From Heloderma charlesbogerti (lineage: Eukaryota > Chordata > Lepidosauria > Squamata > Helodermatidae): a DNA stretch of 64,000 bases. Shown here one piece after another: positions 1-12,400 of this stretch. Both the position numbers and the translations under genes were made by a program. Location: positions 1,240,001 through 1,304,000 of the forward strand of contig JANEZZ010002761.1 in NCBI GenBank assembly GCA_026122225.1. The letters run 5' to 3'. The notes beneath the pieces were generated by a model. That model did not search any database. It saw only the letters and a list, made by a program, of their open reading frames with translations, and was not told the DNA's origin. Each line of letters opens with the position of its first letter. The stretch's first letter is position 1.

Positions 1-207
1 CCCTGGCAGCCTGCTGGATGGGAAGAAAAAGCGGGGGAGAGAAAAGGGGGTGGCAGAAAGAGAGAGAAAAGAGAGTGGCAGAAAAAGGGGTGACCCACTC
101 ACTTTTGGCTTTGGCCTGCTGGTTTCAGCCCCACTCACTGCCAACATGCAGCCCCTGACAGATGCATGAACATGGCCTTTGACAGAAAAAAAGGTTGCCC
201 ACCCTTG
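1..207. mobile_element. 3' end of a hAT-like DNA element
   Basis: The stretch is purine-rich (AGAGAGAAAAG runs), then unique, and ends GGTTGCCCACCCTTG at about 207, a typical hAT terminal inverted repeat read at its right end. The left end lies outside the window, so no target-site duplication can be checked. Confidence 0.4.
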
Positions 208-298
208 CTTTAGAGGCTGCTACTCTCCTTGTATTCTGTTGTGATCTCTGTAGTTAGCAGGGAGTGGCCTTTTGATATTGTCCTGCATACCTTCCTAG

Positions 299-438
299 AT
301 ATGGTGGAGATGATGCTAATGCAAAATGCGCAGATGCACCAGATCATTATGCAGAACATGATGCTGAAATCCCTACCACCACCTGTTTATTCACCAGCTA
401 GTGGGCTTGGGATGCCTATGCTTCACCATGGACACCAG
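299..438 (+). CDS. DUF4587-like gene, exon with Met/Gln-rich helix
   Basis: The acceptor is cttcctag before 299 and the donor is gtaaat after 438. The exon opens with two bases completing a split codon, then reads [14 protein letters not shown] onward and ends on a codon boundary after CACCAG. The open frame continuing past 438 is intron. Confidence 0.7.
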
Positions 439-3400
439 GTAAATATGTTTTTAAGGGACTTTGAATATCAAGTTATGGCAGATGAAAGGCCAGAAATCCA
501 AGGCTAGACATATCTTTGGCAACAGAGTCAGATCTATAACATATCTATAAGATCTATAACAGACAGCATATGCCATATGTTGGCATATATAGTAATAATA
601 GTAGTAGTAGTAGTAATGCAATGTATTAGAGTAGAGCCATTTAAATAAATGGGACTGAAGTATGACTCTCATGACTGGAATACAGCAATTGAAGGATATA
701 ACTTGTTCAAAAAGAACAGTAGGAACAGAAAGGGAGGTGCGGTTGCACTATATGTTAAAAATACATATCTCTGCAGAGAAATACAGGAGGATGAGCTGGG
801 TAGCCCCATCGAGAGCATCTGGGTTAAAATAAATGCGGCAAAGAATAAAAGGAACCTGATGGTCGGAGTCTACTACCGGCCACCCAATCAAGGAGAAGAC
901 GAGGATGAAACTTTTGAAAAACAAATAGCCAATGTTTCAAGGAAGCATGATGTAGTAGTAATGGGGGACTTCAATTTCCCCGATATTTGTTGGGAGACAA
1001 ATTCTACAAAGCATGGCCCCTCCAGGAAATTCCTGACTTGTGTGGCGGATAACTTCCTCCTACAGAAAGTAGAGGAAGGAACTAGAGGATCGGCTATCCT
1101 TGACTTGATCCTAACCAACAGAGATGACTTAGTGGATAAAGCAGCAGTTACAGGAACTCCAGGGGAAAGCGACCATGTTATACTTGAGTTCATGGTTCTA
1201 AAGGAAGCAAAAGCCGAGTATAGCCAAATGCATACCCTGGATTTTAGGAAAGCTGATTTTAATAAACTCAGAACAATGATCAGTAAGGTCCCATGGCAAG
1301 TGACTCTAATGAGAAAAGGAGTCCAAGATGGGTGGGAGTTTCTAAAAAAAAGAAATTCTCAAGGCACAATTGCAAACAATTCCAACAAGAAGAAAAGATG
1401 GAAGACAACAGAAGAAGCCAATGTGGCTTCACAAAAAGCTCAGAGATGACCTGAAAACAAAAAAGAACACATATAGGATGTGGAAAGAAGGACAAGCAAC
1501 AAAGGAAGAGTACAGGCAGGTAGCACAGAATTGCTGGGATGGCGTCAGGAAGGCTAAAGCTAAGAATGAGCTGAAGTTAGCAAGGGATGCTAAAAGCAAC
1601 AAAAAAGCTTTCTTCAGCTATGTGCATAGTAAAAGACAGAGGAAAGAAATGGTGGTTCAGCTATTAAATAAGGATGGCAAAATGATAACACATGACAAAG
1701 AAAAGGCAGAAGTACTCCTACTTTGGCTCAGTCTTGTCCCAAAAGAGGGTCTATGACCCCCCTGGCAAAGGCGAAGTACAGGCTGAAGGAGCAGGATTGC
1801 AGCTTGAGATCGATAGGCATATGGTCAAGGAACACCTGATTACTTTGAATGAGTTCAAAACTCCAGGGCTAGATGAACTGCATCCTAGAGTAATAAAGGA
1901 ACTGGCAGAAGAACTCTCAGAACCACTATCTATTATCTTTGAGCAATCATGGAGGACGGGTGAATTGCCAGATGACTGGAGAAGGACTAATGTTGCCCCT
2001 ATCTTCAAAAAGGGTAAAAAGGAGGAACCTGGGAACTACAGACCAGTCGGTCTGACATCAATCCCTGGGAAATCTTCTCAAACTGGGGAGAGGTAACGAG
2101 CGGGGTAACACAGGGCTCAGTCCTGGGCCCAGTGCTCTTCAACTTTTTTATTAATGACTTGGAGGAGGACGTGCAGGGAATGCTGATCAAATTTGCAGAT
2201 GACAACATTGGGCGGGATAGCTAAAACCTTGGAAGACAGAAACAGAATTCAAAGTGATCTTGACAGACTGGAGCACTGGGCAGAAAACAATAGAATGAAA
2301 TTTAAAAGGGATAAATGCCAAGTCCTGCACCTAGGAAAAAGAAACCAAATGCACAGTTACAAGATGGGGGATACGTGGCTCAACAATGCTACAAGCGAGA
2401 AGGATCTTGGAATTGTTGTAGATCACAAGCTGAAGATGAGCCAACACTGGGATGTGGCTGCAAATAAGGCAAATGCTCTTTTGGGCTGCATTAACAGAAG
2501 CATAGCTTCCAAATCCCGGGAGGTACTAGTTTCCCTCTACTCAGCACTGGTTAGGCCTCATCTGGAGTACTGTGTCCAGTTCTGGGCACCGCACTTTAAG
2601 AAGGATGCAGACAAGCTGTAGAGGGTTCAGAGGAGGGCAACAAAGATGATCAGGGGATTGGAAACAAAGCCCTATAAAGAGAGACTGAAAGAACTGGGTA
2701 TGTTTCGCCATGAGAAGAGAAGACTGATGGGAGATATGATAGCGCTCTTCAAGTACTTGAAAGGTTGTCACAGAGAGGAAGACCAGCATCTCTTCTCGAT
2801 CATCCCACAATGCAGGACATGGAATAACGACAGGAAGTGACAGGAAGCCAGATTCCAGCTGAACATCAGGAAAAATGTCCTGACTGTTAGAGCAATACGA
2901 CAATGGAACCAATGACCTAGGGAGGTGGTGGGCTCTCCCACACTGGAGGCATTCAAGACGAGGCTGGACAGCCATCTGTTGGGGATGCTCTGACTTGGAT
3001 TCCTGCACTGCGCAGGGGGTTGGGCTCGATGGTCTTGTAGGCCCCTTCCAACCCTACTATTCTATTATTCTAAGTTAGACAAACATTGGATACAAACCAT
3101 TGGATACAAACTGATGACTTGTTTTATCTTAAAGGCTGGACAGTTTCATTATGGTAGAGTTCCCAAAATATTGAGGTGCAGTCCACCCGTGTCTTGGGAG
3201 TATGGAGAGTGAGTCAGCTGGCTGCTAGCAGTGTGCAGTTCTGTATGGTAACTAGTTCTTATCAATAGTTGGTATAGCGTATTCAAAAGAAACCTGATCT
3301 CATTCTCATCAGGTATCAGTATGGATTGCAGTTTAAGGCTTGGCTTAAAAGGCCTGGGTCAGTATATCTCTCTAATCTCTCTGCTCTTTAAGTTCTGCAG

Positions 3401-6400
3401 GTGAGGTTCTGATCTGGGTCTCAGTCCTATGGAAGTTAGATCTCTTGAGTGCAGGGAGTAGACTTTTTCAGGCTTCTGCAGTTGATAACTTCAAATATCA
3501 GGTGAAGACCTTTTTCTTTTTTGGCCAGGCTTTTAATAAGTCAGCTAAAAACAGATGTTATTGTAGTTGGTTGCAGTCTGCCTTGAAAATTTTGGATGTA
3601 AGATGTTATAGCAAGTTTTTAACTGAATAAATGCACAGCATCCTGGGCACCATGCAGGCTATGTCTTTGCCCCTTCCAGAGTCAGAGCAAGCACTGGCAG
3701 TCTAGGCCAGCTCTGGGCATTTGGACACTTAGAAAGTTGAACAGTGTCAGGTACCTTGTGTTCTTTGCACTGTAAGCTCACTTAGAGGAAAGTCAGATTT
3801 GTGGCGAAGGGGCTTGCGTAACTCAGTGAAGCCATAAGCTATGCCGTGCAGGGCCACCCAAGACGGACAGGTCATGGCAGAGAGTTCTGACAAAATGTGG
3901 TCCACTGGAGAAGGAAATGGCAACCCACTCCAGTATTCTTGCCAAGAAAACCCCATGGAACGTATCACAAGGCTAAAAGATATGACGCCGGAAGATGAGC
4001 CCCTCAGGTCGGAAGGTGTCCAATATGCTACTGGGGAAGAGCAGAGGGTATTTCCAAGTAGCGCCAGAAAGAGTGAAGCGGCTGGGCCAAACCCGAAAGG
4101 ACACTCAGCTGTGGATGTGTCTGGCGGTGAAAAGAAAATCCGATGCTGTAAAGAACAATATTGTTTAGGAACCTGGAATGTCAGATCAATGAATCAAGGT
4201 AAGCTGGAGGTGGTCAAACATGAGATGGCAAGATTGAACATCGACATCTTGGGAATCAGCGAACTAAAATGGACAGGCATGGGCGAATTTAATTCAGGTG
4301 ACCATCATATCTACTATTGTGGGCAAGAATCCCTTAGAAGAAATGGAGTAGCACTCATAGTCAACAAAAGGGTGGGAAAAGCAGTACTGGGGTACAATCT
4401 TAAAAATGATAGAATGATCTCAGTACGAATCCAAGGCAAACCATTCAACATCACAGTAATTCAAGTCTATGCCCCAACCACTGATGCCGAAGAAGCTGAG
4501 GTTGATCGGTTCTATGAAGACCTACAACACCTTCTAGAACTAACACCAAAAAAAGATGTCCACTTCATCATAGGGGATTGGAATGCTAAAGTAGGAAGTC
4601 AAGAAATCAACGGGATAACAGGCAGGCATGGCCTTGGTGTACAAAATGAAGCAGGACAAAAGCTAATAGAGTTTTGCCAAGAGAACACGCTGATCATAGC
4701 AAACACTCTTTTCCAACAGCACAAGAGACGACTCTACACATGGACATCACCAGATGGTCAATATCGAAATCAGATTGATTATGTCCTTTGCAGCCAAAGA
4801 TGGAGAAGCTCCATACAGTCAGTAAAAACAAGACCTGGAGCTGACTGTGGCGCAGATCATGAGCTGCTTCTTGCAAAATTTCGGCTTAAATTGAAGAACG
4901 TCGGGAAAACCACTAAACCGTTCAGGTATGACCTAAATCATATCCCTGATGAATATACAGTGGAGGTGAGGAATAGATTTCAGGGATTAGACCTGATAGA
5001 CAGAGTGCCTGAGGAACTATGGATGGAAGTCCGTAACATTGTTCAGGAGGCAGCAACGAAATCCGTCCCAAAGAAAAAGAAATGCAAGAAAGCCAAGTGG
5101 CTGTCTGATGAGGCTTTACAAGTAGCTCACGAAAGAAGGGAAGCGAAAAGCAAGGGAGAAAGGGGAAGATATACCCAACTGAATGCAGAGTTCCAGAGAA
5201 TAGCAAGGAGAGACAAGAAGGCCTTCTTAAATGAACAATGCAAAGAAATCGAGGAAAACAACAGAATGGGAAAGACTAGAGATCTCTTCAAGAAAATTGG
5301 AGATCTCAGGGGAACGTTTTGTGCAAAGACGGGCATGATAAAGGACAAAGAAGGCAGGGACCTAACAGAAGCAGATGAGATTAAGAAGAGATGGCAAGAA
5401 TACACAGAAGAACTATACAGGAAAGATCTGAATGTCCCTGATAGCTGTGATAGTGCGGTCACTGAACTTGAGCCGGACATCCTCTAGAGTGAAGTCAAGT
5501 GGGCCTTAGGAAGCATTAGTAACAACAAAGCTAGCGGAGCTGACAGTATTCCAGCCGAGCTATTTAAAATCCTAAAAGATGATGCTGTTAAAGTGCTGCA
5601 TTCAATATGCCAACAAATCTGGAACACTCAACAGTGGCCACAAGACTGGAAAAGGTCAGTTTACATTCCAATTCCAAAGAAGGGCAATGCCAAAGAGTGT
5701 TCAAACTACCGCACAATTGCGCTCATTTCACATGCCAGCAAGGTTATGCTCAAAATCCTACAAGCTAGGCTTCAGCAGTATGCGAACCGAGAACTACCGG
5801 AAGTACAAGCTGGGTTTAGAAGAGGCAGAGGAACTAGAGATCAAATCGCCAACATTCGCTGCATCATGGAGAAAGCAAGAGAATTCCAGAAAAACGTCTA
5901 TTTCTGCTTCATTGACTACGCTAAAGCCTTTGTGTGGATCACAACAAACTGTGGCAAATTCTTAAAGTGATGGGAGTACCAGACCACCTTACCTGTCTCC
6001 TGAGAAACCTGTACGAGGGTCAAGAAGCAACAGTAAGAACCAGACATGGAACAACCGATTGGTTCAAAATTGGGAAAGGAGTACGACAAGGCTGCATATT
6101 GTCACCCTGCTTATTTAACTTATATGCAGAGTACATCATGAGAAATGCCGGATTGGATGAATCAGAGGTCGGAATTAAGATTGCCGGGAGAATTATCAAC
6201 AACCTCCGATATGCAGACGATACCACCCTAATGGCAGAAAGCGAAGAGGATCTCAAGAGCCTCTTGTTGAGGGTGAAAGAGGAGAGTGCAAAAGCTGGTT
6301 TGAAACTCAACATTAAAAAAACTAAGATCATGGCATCTGGCCCTATCACTTCCTGGCATATAGAAGGGGAAGAAATGGAAGCAGTGACAGATTTTACTTT

Positions 6401-9400
6401 CTTGGGCTCCAAGATCACCGCAGATGGTGACTGTAGCCATGAAATTAAAAGACGCTTGCTCCTTGGGAGGAAAGCTATGGCAAACCTAGACAGCATAGTA
6501 AGAAGCAGAGACATCACCTTGCCGACAAAGGTCCGTCTAATCAAAGCTATGGTTTTCCCAGTAGTAATGTATGGCTGTGAGAGCTGGACTATAAGGAAGG
6601 CTGAGCGCCGAAGAATTGATGCTTTCGAACTGTGGTGCTGGAGAAGACTCTTACGAGTCCCCTGGACTGCAAGGAGGTCAAATCAGTCCATCCTAAAGGA
6701 AATCAACCCTGACTGCTCATTGGAAGGACAGATAATGAAGCTGAAGCTCCAATATTTTGGCCACCTAATGCGAAGAGAAAACTCCCTGGAAAAGACCCTG
6801 ATGCTGGGAAAGACTGAAGGCAAAAGGAGAAGGGGACGGCAGAGGATGAGATGGCTAGATAGCATCACGGATGCAATGAATATGAACTTGAGCACGCTCC
6901 GGGAGAGAGCGCAGGACAGGAAGGCCTGGCGTGCTATGGTCCATGGGGTCACGAAGAGTCGGACACGACTGAACGACTGAACAACAACAACAACAACAAT
7001 TTAGTTCCCTTGAGCTACGGGAGATAAGACCTGAAACTGCCATAGTTTTTTCTCCTTGGCCTGTTCAGAAAGTAAGTATCATTCTCCATTATAAAGAGAA
7101 CCCTGTCTTTACAGATTCACCCTTAGGCACTGCAATTATGATTCTCAGGAGGCAGGGAGCAAAATCAGAGCAGGGTGATTAATATTGTTAGTGGGCAAGT
7201 TTAGCTTACATAGCTTTGAGGAGGTCCAGAGCTCTGCAGTCAGGCTGCCGTTGCTTCCCCCGCATCTCCACTTTTCATGGTATTTGTTTTCCACACACGT
7301 GTTCTCTCTCTTGCTATATACTGGATATATTTACTGATTTTTGTTATTCATGAAGCCCCCAAGCAATAACTGGTTTTATTGGTTTTTAATGGTTGGCCAT
7401 CTTGGCTATAAGGAAATAAATAAATGTTAAATAAATATTTTATATACTGTATGAAATTCTTGGAGGTAAACAAGAAATCATATAAAATAAAATACTGAGT
7501 GAATACAGATTCATTTGGTCTTTTCATTCATTCATTTATTATATTTCTGTACCATCCCATAGCCGAAGCTCTCTGGGCAGTGTTTTGTTTTGTTTTTTTG
7601 GTACTGTCTCATTGGGTATCCCCTTTATGAAGGGGAACATGTCATTTCCCTTTGCTTTCATCCAAAAAGAACAATTTGACAACCTAAATATAGTGACTAT
7701 GGACTTTATTGATCCATGTTATTCCACAGGATCATTTTAGTCCATGATTGCAAGATCAGGATCACTTCTTAGGTTACTGTGTAAGTATCCACAGGATAAC
7801 GTGGTATGGCCTGGAGCAATACTGGTAAGTAACTGAAGGACCAAGATGAATGTCTGTGGGTGTTATGAGTAAGTTTGTGCAGGACCAGGATGAAGGTTCA
7901 CTAAGTGAGGCAAATGACTGCAGGAGCAGGCTGAATGTCTGTGGGTCATATGGGTAAGTATCTGTAGAATCAGAAAGATTGCCTATGTCATGATGTAAGT
8001 TGTCAGTAAGTAGTGTGGGATTAGGATCAACTGTTACTGAGTTTGTTGCAGAAGTGGCTAAGTCTTTTCATGCCCGCTCCCTTTTGTATCTGTCTGTTCA
8101 CTGCTGTCTGTGCTGGAAGGTTCCTCCTACTGTTCCTAGCAGCCTGTCATCTGTTTCAGTTCTTCATCCTTCTAGGGAGCCAGTGAGTAGCTTTCCAGGC
8201 TTATTACCCCTTTTTGCACCTTCTGGTGTGGGTTCCTTTAGAGTTGCTCCCCAAGCCTCTCCTCCTGAGCCTCTCTTGCTTTGTCTTCCTTTCCCCTCCC
8301 ATGTACCTCAAGCATTCAGGCTTTTATCCCTTGCTTCTGCCCCATCTCTTCCTCCTCTCTCAGAGCCCTTGACCTGGTTCCCATTTGTTAAGTTCAACTA
8401 GCCCTAGCTGTTGCAGGCTCATGCAACAGCTTCACAGAGAAGAGGGCCAGGATCTCTTCTCGATCATCCCAGAGTGCAGGACACGGAATAACGGGCTCAA
8501 GTTACAGGAAGCCAGATTCCGGCTGAACATCAGGAAACTTCCTGACTGTTAGAGCAATACAACAATGGAACCAATTACCTAGGGAGGTGGTGGGCTCTCC
8601 CACACTGGAGGCCTTCAAGACGAGGCTGGACAGCCATTTGTCAGGGATGCTCTGACTTGGATTCCTGCATTGAGCAGGGGGTTGGACTCGATGGCCTTGT
8701 AGGCCCCTTCCAACCCTACTATTCTATGATTCTATGATTCTATGTCACTGGGCAACCAGGGAAACCTGGGGCCCTGCACAACAACGTCTGATGGTTTCTG
8801 ACAACTAGTTTGGCTTATTTCAAGCAACCATAAATGTAAATCCAACCATAAATAACCAGCACAATCACCTCACTATTTCCTTTTTTTAACCTGCTTTATG
8901 ACATGGCAAAGCTCCAGTATGTTTTACTGATTTTGTCTCATTCTCCTTTGACATATATGATAGCTGGCATCAGGTTTTTGCCCATAGCCAAGTCTTTAGT
9001 AGAGATTCTGCTGGTTGTGCATTGCCCTCAAAGACGAGCAGCCACGCCAATCTCTGATGTAAATCCTGTTGTGGTCCCTCACCATGCATAGCATGTTTTT
9101 AAGTCATTCCTCTTCAAGAGGAGGCTTGTGATTAGACTGTAACAGACACAAATGAGCTACTAACTACACAGCTGTCATATTTTATGTCAGTTGCAGAAGT
9201 ACTTAAATTTGCTAGGATCTTCAGTCTAAAAAATAAACATCGGAAAGAGAAAGACTTCAGACTTTGCAGCAAGGAAGATTTTTTTCCTGGCACTTCATGC
9301 AGTAGGAACTAAGATTATCAATGATTTGTGGAAGTTGTTTGTGGGGCTGAAACATGGGGAGAAGGATCTTAAATGATAAAAGCTGCCAATATCAGAATCT

Positions 9401-12400
9401 CATCCTTGTCTGCTTGGATAGCTAGGAATTTAACACATCATCATGTTCATTTTTCTAAACTATCTGCAGTTTACCAATCCTGTTCTGGTAAGGGCAGAGA
9501 AGTCACGACCATCAACAGTACATCATCATCACTATACATCTTCAGGCGTACCAGGCATTCCATCTCAGGTTGGCTTTTCCATGTGGCCTTCAGTAATGCC
9601 ACCTAGTCTTGGCACACAACTGGGAGGATTCCCGTCAGATCTACATAATCTGCCCTTCCCAACTACTGCAATGCACACGTAAGTCAACAGGTTGCAAGAC
9701 AGGGAGTGTTGGCTTTTCAGTTCTGTGGCCACTTAGGTCTGTCTGCTACTTTCTTACTATATTCCAGTTCGGTTTTGTTTTCATATTAGCCATAGGCCAT
9801 AAGAGAGGAACAAAGATACAGTACATGAAATGAATGATAAAACTCATATTTCTATTAGTATGAAAGTAATTTGTATCTCATTCTGGCTAACTTTGTTCAA
9901 TTGCCCAGGCAGTCTCCCAGTCTTAGCTGAGCTCCCAGTCTATGTAAAAGTGACTGAATCACCCTGACAACTCATATAGCGGATACTGTGATTATTAAGA
10001 CTCATATAAATGTCTAGCAAATTACTAAAAGCAAGAGCCAGGATACATTCCAGACATAAAACTAATGCCTTACTATTTTTTCCAAGTCTGCCAACCAGTG
10101 GACTGCCTGGGTTACCCCTGGGTTTGTAGACTTCTACAGCACCTGACTAGGAAAGGTAAACAGAGCATAGGCTTCCTGTGCTCGTATCAGGGGTATGTCT
10201 CTATGTCAAGTCGGCCCTTGTCTTCCTGCTAATGACTCAGCAGGGTATGGGGTTGCCGTGAGTTGTCACACAGCAGGACCACAGCTCAGATGACCCTACT
10301 GCAGGAAAAAGCAACTGGCCTTTCCTTCGACCCTGACATAGGCTTTTCAGATCTCATGGATAAGTTGGGAAAGCCCAGGACCAAAACATATCAAAACCTG
10401 GAATGCCTGTTGGAGAGGAGAAGCAGGAAGCATCTTCTTCCAGGCCTATCTAGTGGATGCTTGTGGCTTTGATGTCAGTGGGGCAGCAGATCTGCTCTGG
10501 GTTTCAGTCAGAACTCTAAAGGAGCTCTCCACGGTGCTGAACCTATTTGAGGGATTGGGTTCAGCACCTTGGAGAGCTCCTTCGGGGTTCTGACTGAAAC
10601 CCAGAGTGGATTCACAGCCCCGCTGACATTGGAGCCATCAGCCTCCACTGGTCCTCTCAGCTCTGGTGAGCCCCCCTTGCCCAGAGTTCCAAAAAGCATT
10701 GCAAGGCTGCCTGTGGAAGATTTTTGTTACGGAGAACTTGTACGTAGCCTCTTTGATTATGCAACATGAGATTATAAATGCTAAAGGTTCACATTCCTAG
10801 CAAAACCACTGCTTTTCAAGAGAATTTGGGGTTGTCATGCTTGGTTTGGAGTAGTCTTCCCATAACTGGAGTTGTATTTCTTATTTTTCACTGTCCCCTG
10901 AATTGACCCCTTGGCAGGGCAGATGATGAGTGACACACAATTAATCATTCTACCTTTGTGTGTTCTTACAGATTCAGAGTTTCTCCTTTTTTTTTAACTT
11001 GCAAATACAACAATAACAGTGACGTCAACAGCAAAAAGCAAAACAAAAAGGGGGGAAGAAAAGAGGGGGAAGGATTTAACACTTCCATTTCAAATATATA
11101 TGTTAATATAAGTAGTTTGTATATCTAAATAAGTATCCATACGAAATTGACAGATGTAGGAGATACATTAAAGCGTAGCAAGAGCAGTAAGATCTTCAGT
11201 CCACAAGATGATAGGTGGTGGGTGTTTATCCTTCCATGCTTGAAGTATGTCTTTTTGCAACTGCAGGGACTGTCAATATCCACTTTTGCTGTCCATCTGT
11301 GAATCCCCACATCACAGGGATGTAATTTAAAAGCAAATGGACATCTGCTATTATCACAGATTTTTCAAGAACAAAATTTATACCAGCAATGACTTCCAAC
11401 CAAAAAGAACCCACTACAGGACATGCCCACATTATATGCTTCACTGAGGTATTGTCTTCATTACACATTACATTACATCTTCATGACATCATTACAGAGC
11501 TAACCAGCTTCTTCTTAACAAGCCTCTGTAGTGTCCAATACATCAATTTCTGTTGAATCAGCCTCAGTTTTAAATCTACAGAAATAGTACATATGGAAGC
11601 TAAGGCAAGTCTCCATTTATTAGACTGAAGAGATCATTCCAACTCCCTTTTCCATTCCTCTCCGACAATCTGAACATCTATTTTACTACATTTCAAAAGA
11701 CTTTTATAAACAGCTATTGTAGGCTTAGGTTTCTGGAAAGAACCAATTAACTCCTCCCACAGTTTAGAAAGCACTGAAGCACTCATCGCTGATGTCCCAG
11801 ATATAGACTCCAACAAATGCTGTAGCTGAATGTACTGCCAACTAGCACTAGCTGGTAAATGATATCTAATCCACAATACTGAAAATAGTAAAAAAAAATC
11901 ATTATCTGATCCTATTAACTGATCTGAAGTATAAATTCCACTATCAGTGGAAGTCCTCCACATAAAAGGCCAGCTCTCTATTTTCAAAACTATATTCTCC
12001 CATAAAGTTAATTTGGTGTGAGAATATGGATGAAACTGTAGCTGATGAGACATGGCATGCCAAGTTTCTCTCACTGCTGAAATGGCTAGTGGAGCCATTC
12101 CTTTCCTTCTAATATACCAAGACCCTAATGCCATCCAGCCAGAAAGAGGTGCCAAATAATTTGACTCCAACCCATGGAGGAGTATTAAAAGAAAAAGTTA
12201 TTTTCCAGTCATTAACGTGGGTTGATAAATAGGCTTTATGATATAAACTAAGATCTGGAAAATTAAATCCTCCCTCTTTAATTGACAACTGCATCCCCTT
12301 CAGTGAAAAACGGGGAGGAGAGCTGCCCCAAATAAACTGAAATGCTGCATAAAGTTTTTGAAAATATGTTTGGGGAATATAAAGGAATATTACATAAAGC

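Larger units (their letters stand above)
3765..7003 (+). mobile_element. BovB (RTE clade) LINE, near full length, two visible breaks
   Basis: A BovB retrotransposon. The frame from 3841 encodes an intact APE endonuclease ([55 protein letters not shown]). The reverse transcriptase follows ([14 protein letters not shown] near 5700, [13 protein letters not shown] near 5805, [20 protein letters not shown] near 6080, [11 protein letters not shown] near 6210). The 3' end carries the RTE tail with ACGACTGAACGACTGAAC and (AAC)n. Only two disruptions were noticed: a TAG codon at 5485-5487 and a 4-base gap near 5932 relative to the reverse copy at 27.6 kb. Low decay implies recent activity. BovB is shared by squamates and ruminants and is a known case of horizontal transfer. 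The exact 5' border and target-site duplication were not resolved. Confidence 0.93.

Noticed and set aside
229..507. Open frame of 92 codons taken as a whole gene
   Set aside because: Only 299-438 looks coding; both ends have good splice sites and the outer parts lack similarity to the family.
2193..2621. Possible host gene with reverse-transcriptase-like sequence
   Set aside because: It is the CR1 ORF2 continued in another frame, followed by the CR1 3' tail.
8000..8401. 133-codon open frame
   Set aside because: No domain, Ser/Pro-rich low-information sequence, starts in a repeat, and no splice or promoter context.
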